Positions 14,357 to 17,512 of a stretch of DNA of 17,512 nt are shown one piece after another. Location of the stretch: contig DRMK01000033.1 in assembly GCA_011322575.1 (NCBI GenBank), positions 1-17,512 of the forward strand. Reading direction: 5' to 3'. The notes under the pieces are model-generated. The model did not search any database and was not told the DNA's origin. It saw only the letters and a program-made list of their open reading frames with translations. Both the position numbers and the translations under genes were made by a program. Each line of letters opens with the position of its first letter. Positions within the stretch are counted from its first letter, which is position 1. Origin of the DNA: Gammaproteobacteria bacterium. GTDB lineage: Bacteria > Pseudomonadota > Gammaproteobacteria > Thiohalospirales > Thiohalospiraceae.

Positions 14357-16009
14357 TCAGGACTCCAGTGAACGGTATTTTTCACGCAGATGATTACGAA
14401 TACGGATGGCCGTCAGGTTGAGGACCACGATGACCAGGATCAGCAGTAGCGAGGTAGCATATACCAGCGGCCGGGCCGCCTCCACGTTGGGGCTCTGGAA
14501 ACCCACGTCATAGATGTGGAACCCCAGGTGCATGAACTTGCGATCCAGGTGCAGGAATGGCGGATTGCCGTCCAGGGGCAGTGACGGGGCCAGCTTGACC
14601 ACCCCTACCAGCATCAGCGGTGCCACCTCGCCCGCAGCGCGCGCCACCGCCAGGATCAGGCCTGTCATCATGCCCGGGCTGGCCATGGGCAGAACGGTGC
14701 GCCACAGGGTCTCGGCCTTGGTGGCACCCAGGGCCAGGCTTCCCTCGCGGATGGAGCGCGGAACACGCGCCAGCCCCTCTTCCGTTGCCACGATCACCAC
14801 CGGCAGGGTGAGCAGGGCCAGGGTTATGGATGACCAGAGGATCCCCGGGGTGCCGAAGGTGGGGGATGGCAGCGCCTCGGGATAGAACAGGGCATCGATG
14901 TTTCCGCCCAGAAAATAGACGAAGAATCCCAGCCCGAACACCCCGTACACGATGGACGGCACCCCTGCCAGGTTGTTCACCGCGATCCGGATCAGGCGCA
15001 CGATTAACCCCTGCCTGGCGTACTCGCGCAGATAGACCGCCGCCACTACTCCGCACGGCGTGACCAGTACCGACATCAGCAGCACCATCATCACGGTGCC
15101 GAAGATGGCGGGGAAGATCCCTCCCTCGGTGTTTGCCTCGCGCGGCTCGTCGCTGACGAACTCCCACAGCTTGCCGAAGTAGTGCCCGATTTTGTCCAGC
15201 GGTCCCATGGCATTGGGGAAGTAGAAACGCACCACCTTGGCCAGCGGTACCTCCACCAGCTGGCCGGTCATGATCTCCGCCGTGAAGCTGTCCCGGTTAA
15301 GCTGGGGAAACAGGTCGTTGCGCTCCTTCTGCAGCTCCTCATATCGATCTTGCAGATCCTTGCGCCGCGCCTCGATGGCGGCCCGGCTGGCGGGATCGTG
15401 GTCGCCACCCAGATCCAGGCGGCGCTCCTCCAGGCGCAGCTGCTCCAGCTGATAGTTGATGGACCCAATCAGATCCTTCTCGATATGCCGGATCCGGCCG
15501 AACAGCTCCAGCGCGCGCTCCAGCCTGCGCTGGAGTTCCGCCGCCGCGGAGTCCCCCTGCGCCACTGTCTGGCCGTTTTCCCTGACCTCCTTCAGATAAC
15601 CGTACAGATTGCCCCACTCCCGGCGTTCCACCACCATCAGCCCGGCGGGATACTCCACCTTCTCCATGAAATCGGGCAGCACCGAGCGAAAATCCATGCC
15701 CAGGGTGTCGCGGTTGCCGGTCTTGATCAGGTAGCGGGTGTAGGAGTCCTCATCACCGGGAAGCTCTATGCCGCTCTCCCGCAGGCGGCCGGCGGGGATC
15801 TCCTCGGCATCCTGGATTTCACCGATCAGGCGGTAGCTGCCGCCGGAGGGATCCTGGTAGTGGGCCTGCAGCACCTGCTTGGGCCAGAAGAACACCAGGC
15901 CACGCGCAGCGATCAGGCCGAGCAGGGCCACCACCAGCAGGATACATACGCTCACCGCCGCGGCGGAAAGCCAGACCCAGGGGGAACCGCTCTTGAACCA
16001 TCCTTTCAT
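14357..16009 (-). CDS. pstA: Phosphate ABC transporter permease PstA (enlarged form)
   Basis: 550 residues, against about 296 in E. coli. Membrane helix 1 is at about 12-36. It is followed by a ~250-residue extra-membrane region including a coiled coil at about 155-235 (LQRRLERALELF to EELQKERNDLFPQL). The permease domain begins near 296 (GGIFPAIFGTVMMVLLM) and has several membrane segments and the EAA loop that contacts PstB (EGSLALGATKAETLWRTVLP). PstA pairs with PstC to form the phosphate channel. The large insert is presumably periplasmic, since it follows helix 1; similar long PstA proteins exist in Pseudomonas and Vibrio. Start overlaps the pstC stop (ATGA). Confidence 0.95.
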   Translation of the reverse strand: MKGWFKSGSPWVWLSAAAVSVCILLVVALLGLIAARGLVFFWPKQVLQAHYQDPSGGSYRLIGEIQDAEEIPAGRLRESGIELPGDEDSYTRYLIKTGNRDTLGMDFRSVLPDFMEKVEYPAGLMVVERREWGNLYGYLKEVRENGQTVAQGDSAAAELQRRLERALELFGRIRHIEKDLIGSINYQLEQLRLEERRLDLGGDHDPASRAAIEARRKDLQDRYEELQKERNDLFPQLNRDSFTAEIMTGQLVEVPLAKVVRFYFPNAMGPLDKIGHYFGKLWEFVSDEPREANTEGGIFPAIFGTVMMVLLMSVLVTPCGVVAAVYLREYARQGLIVRLIRIAVNNLAGVPSIVYGVFGLGFFVYFLGGNIDALFYPEALPSPTFGTPGILWSSITLALLTLPVVIVATEEGLARVPRSIREGSLALGATKAETLWRTVLPMASPGMMTGLILAVARAAGEVAPLMLVGVVKLAPSLPLDGNPPFLHLDRKFMHLGFHIYDVGFQSPNVEAARPLVYATSLLLILVIVVLNLTAIRIRNHLREKYRSLES

Positions 16010-17512
16010 AGATTGCTGTACTTCTTGCGCAGCCGCTGACGCACCATCTCCGCCAGGGTGTTGAAGAGAAAGGTCAGGGTAAACAGCACCAGGGCCGCCA
16101 GAAACAGAACCCGGTAGTGGGTGCTCGCCACCTCGGCCTCCGGCATCTCCACCGCGATGTTGGCCGACAGGGTGCGCATCCCCTGAAAGATACTGAGATC
16201 CATCACCGGCGTATTGCCGGTGGCCATCAGTACGATCATGGTCTCGCCCACGGCGCGTCCCAGCCCGATCATCACGGCAGCGAAGATGCCGGGGCTGGCG
16301 GTGAGCAGAACTACCCGCGTCAAGGTCTGCCAGGGGGTCGCTCCCAGGGCGAGCGAACCCCGGATCAGGTGTTTGGGCACCCCGAACAGGGCATCCTCGG
16401 CCATGGAAAAGATAGTGGGGATTACCGCGAAACCCATGGCGATTCCCACCACCAGGGAATTGCGCTGATCGAACGGGATTCCCATCTCATGGGTTAGCCA
16501 ATGGATCATGTCGCCGCCAAACAGCAGCCGCTCCAGCAACGGGCTAGTGCCGAAGGAAAACCAGGACAGCAGCGCCACTACCGGCAGCAACAGAGCAGCC
16601 TCCCAGTTGTCCGGAATCATGTGCCTGATGGAGTCCGGCACCAGCCGGGTCCAGATGAAGGCGAACAGGAGAATTCCCAGCGGCAGTACGAGCAGCAGCG
16701 CAAACATGCCGGGCAGATGAGTCTCCAGCACCGGCGCCAGCCACAGCCCGGCCAGGAACCCGATAATGACCGTAGGCAGCGCCTCCATGATCTCGATAGT
16801 GGGTTTTACGATCCGGCGCATGCGTGGCGCCATGAACTGAGCGGTGTAGATGGCTCCCAGGATGGCCAGGGGAAGGGCCACCAGCATGGCGTAGAAGGCC
16901 GCCTTGAGGGTACCGAAAGTTACTGGGGTGAGGCTCAGCTTGGGCTCGAAGCTGTCGCTGGCGGACGAGGACTGCCAGACGTATGCCGGTTCGTCATAGT
17001 TCTCATACCATACCTTGCCCCACAAGGAGGAGAACGAGATCTCCGGATGTTTGTTATCGATATGCAGGAAATGGATATTTCCGTCGCTATCCTCTCCAAG
17101 CATGGCATTGGCCCGCGGCGCGACCGCCAGCTGCGCAAGTCGGGTCGATGCTACCTTCTCCAGCAGCAGCGTACGGTGCGCCGTGGCATGATAGATGCCA
17201 AGCTGCCCGGAGCTGTCGGCGGCGAGAAACCCTTTGCGGTAGAATTCGGGCGCCAGGGAGACAATGGGGGCCGACTGGGAGTCGAAATCGCGGATCCTGG
17301 TAAAGACGAACTTGCCCGATTCGTCCCGCACCGGGAACCATTGGGAGATGCGTCCATCCGAGCTCCCTATCATCAGCGAGATCCCGCCCGCCAGCAGTTT
17401 CATGGTGGTAACCCGGGCCCCCTCGGTCACCGAGGGCAGACGCTGGTCCAGAGTGGGTTGCTCATCCCGAACCAGATCGAAGATACTGAGCGCACCCTCC
17501 CGGTTGGCGGTA
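16006..17512 (-). CDS. pstC: Phosphate ABC transporter permease PstC (enlarged form), 5' end outside window
   Basis: The frame stays open to the window edge, so only the C-terminal 501 residues are seen and no start is assigned; the GTG near 17430 is internal. Residues about 1-180 of the visible part form a beta-rich region with short repeats (GISLMIGSSDGRISQWFPV, FLAADSSGQLGIYHA, DGNIHFLHID) that look like blades of a WD40/quinoprotein-type propeller, probably periplasmic. The permease domain starts near 195 (FGTLKAAFYAMLVALPLAIL), with the EAA loop GSLALGATPWQTLTRVV and GRAVGETMIVLMATG. PstC forms the phosphate channel with PstA. Long PstC proteins (about 680-760 residues) are known in Pseudomonas and relatives. 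Overlaps pstA by 4 bp; pstS is not in the window. Confidence 0.95.
   Translation of the reverse strand, partial: TANREGALSIFDLVRDEQPTLDQRLPSVTEGARVTTMKLLAGGISLMIGSSDGRISQWFPVRDESGKFVFTRIRDFDSQSAPIVSLAPEFYRKGFLAADSSGQLGIYHATAHRTLLLEKVASTRLAQLAVAPRANAMLGEDSDGNIHFLHIDNKHPEISFSSLWGKVWYENYDEPAYVWQSSSASDSFEPKLSLTPVTFGTLKAAFYAMLVALPLAILGAIYTAQFMAPRMRRIVKPTIEIMEALPTVIIGFLAGLWLAPVLETHLPGMFALLLVLPLGILLFAFIWTRLVPDSIRHMIPDNWEAALLLPVVALLSWFSFGTSPLLERLLFGGDMIHWLTHEMGIPFDQRNSLVVGIAMGFAVIPTIFSMAEDALFGVPKHLIRGSLALGATPWQTLTRVVLLTASPGIFAAVMIGLGRAVGETMIVLMATGNTPVMDLSIFQGMRTLSANIAVEMPEAEVASTHYRVLFLAALVLFTLTFLFNTLAEMVRQRLRKKYSNL

Noticed and set aside
14350..14385. GTG extension of PstB by 12 residues
   Set aside because: Overlaps pstA and lacks a ribosome site; the ATG at 14349 is better placed.
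1..17512. CRISPR arrays, tRNA/rRNA genes, IS or phage elements
   Set aside because: No regularly spaced direct repeats, no tRNA-like cloverleaf segments noticed by eye, and no transposase or integrase motifs in any main gene.

Overview
The window is a GC-rich bacterial segment, almost fully coding. It most likely comes from a motile, polarly flagellated gammaproteobacterium. The evidence is a FleQ-FleS-FleR (FlrA-FlrB-FlrC) sigma-54 flagellar cascade, enlarged Pseudomonas/Vibrio-type PstC and PstA permeases, and a CbbO/NorD-family protein of the kind found beside RuBisCO or nitric oxide reductase genes. That combination suits a sulfur-oxidising or other chemolithoautotrophic lineage, but lineage and lifestyle are inference. 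I see no tRNA, rRNA, IS element, phage gene or CRISPR array.

Layout. Bases 55-2286 (+) carry a CbbO/NorD-type von Willebrand A protein. Everything else is on the minus strand, so transcription runs from right to left. At the right edge is a phosphate-uptake operon: pstC (5' end cut by the window), pstA, pstB, phoU, then a small atypical PilZ (tPilZ-like) gene whose start lies one base from the phoU stop. Next come fleQ with its own sigma-70-like promoter, then fleS-fleR behind a strong sigma-54 promoter, then the basal-body/export genes fliE-fliF-fliG-fliH-fliI-fliJ. fliJ ends 36 bp from the end of the CbbO/NorD gene, in convergent orientation.

How it works together. FleQ (probably a c-di-GMP-responsive class I master regulator) would act with RpoN on the promoter before fleS. 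FleS/FleR, a histidine kinase and sigma-54 response regulator, would then activate class III genes. fliEFGHIJ encode the MS ring with its rod adaptor, the rotor switch protein FliG, and the export ATPase complex (FliH, FliI, FliJ). A near-consensus sigma-54 element inside the 3' part of fleR could drive the fliE operon separately. The Pst/PhoU genes take up phosphate and signal its status.

Points of most interest: the tight coupling of a PilZ-like gene to phoU directly in front of the flagellar master regulator; the two sigma-54 elements; the palindrome spanning the end of the PilZ-like gene and the fleQ -35 box; the large extra-membrane domains of PstC (propeller-like) and PstA (coiled coil); and the unusual edges of the flagellar block, with no fliK after fliJ and no fliS/fliT before fleQ. 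I did not find a wholly new system; the novelty here is in arrangement and regulation.
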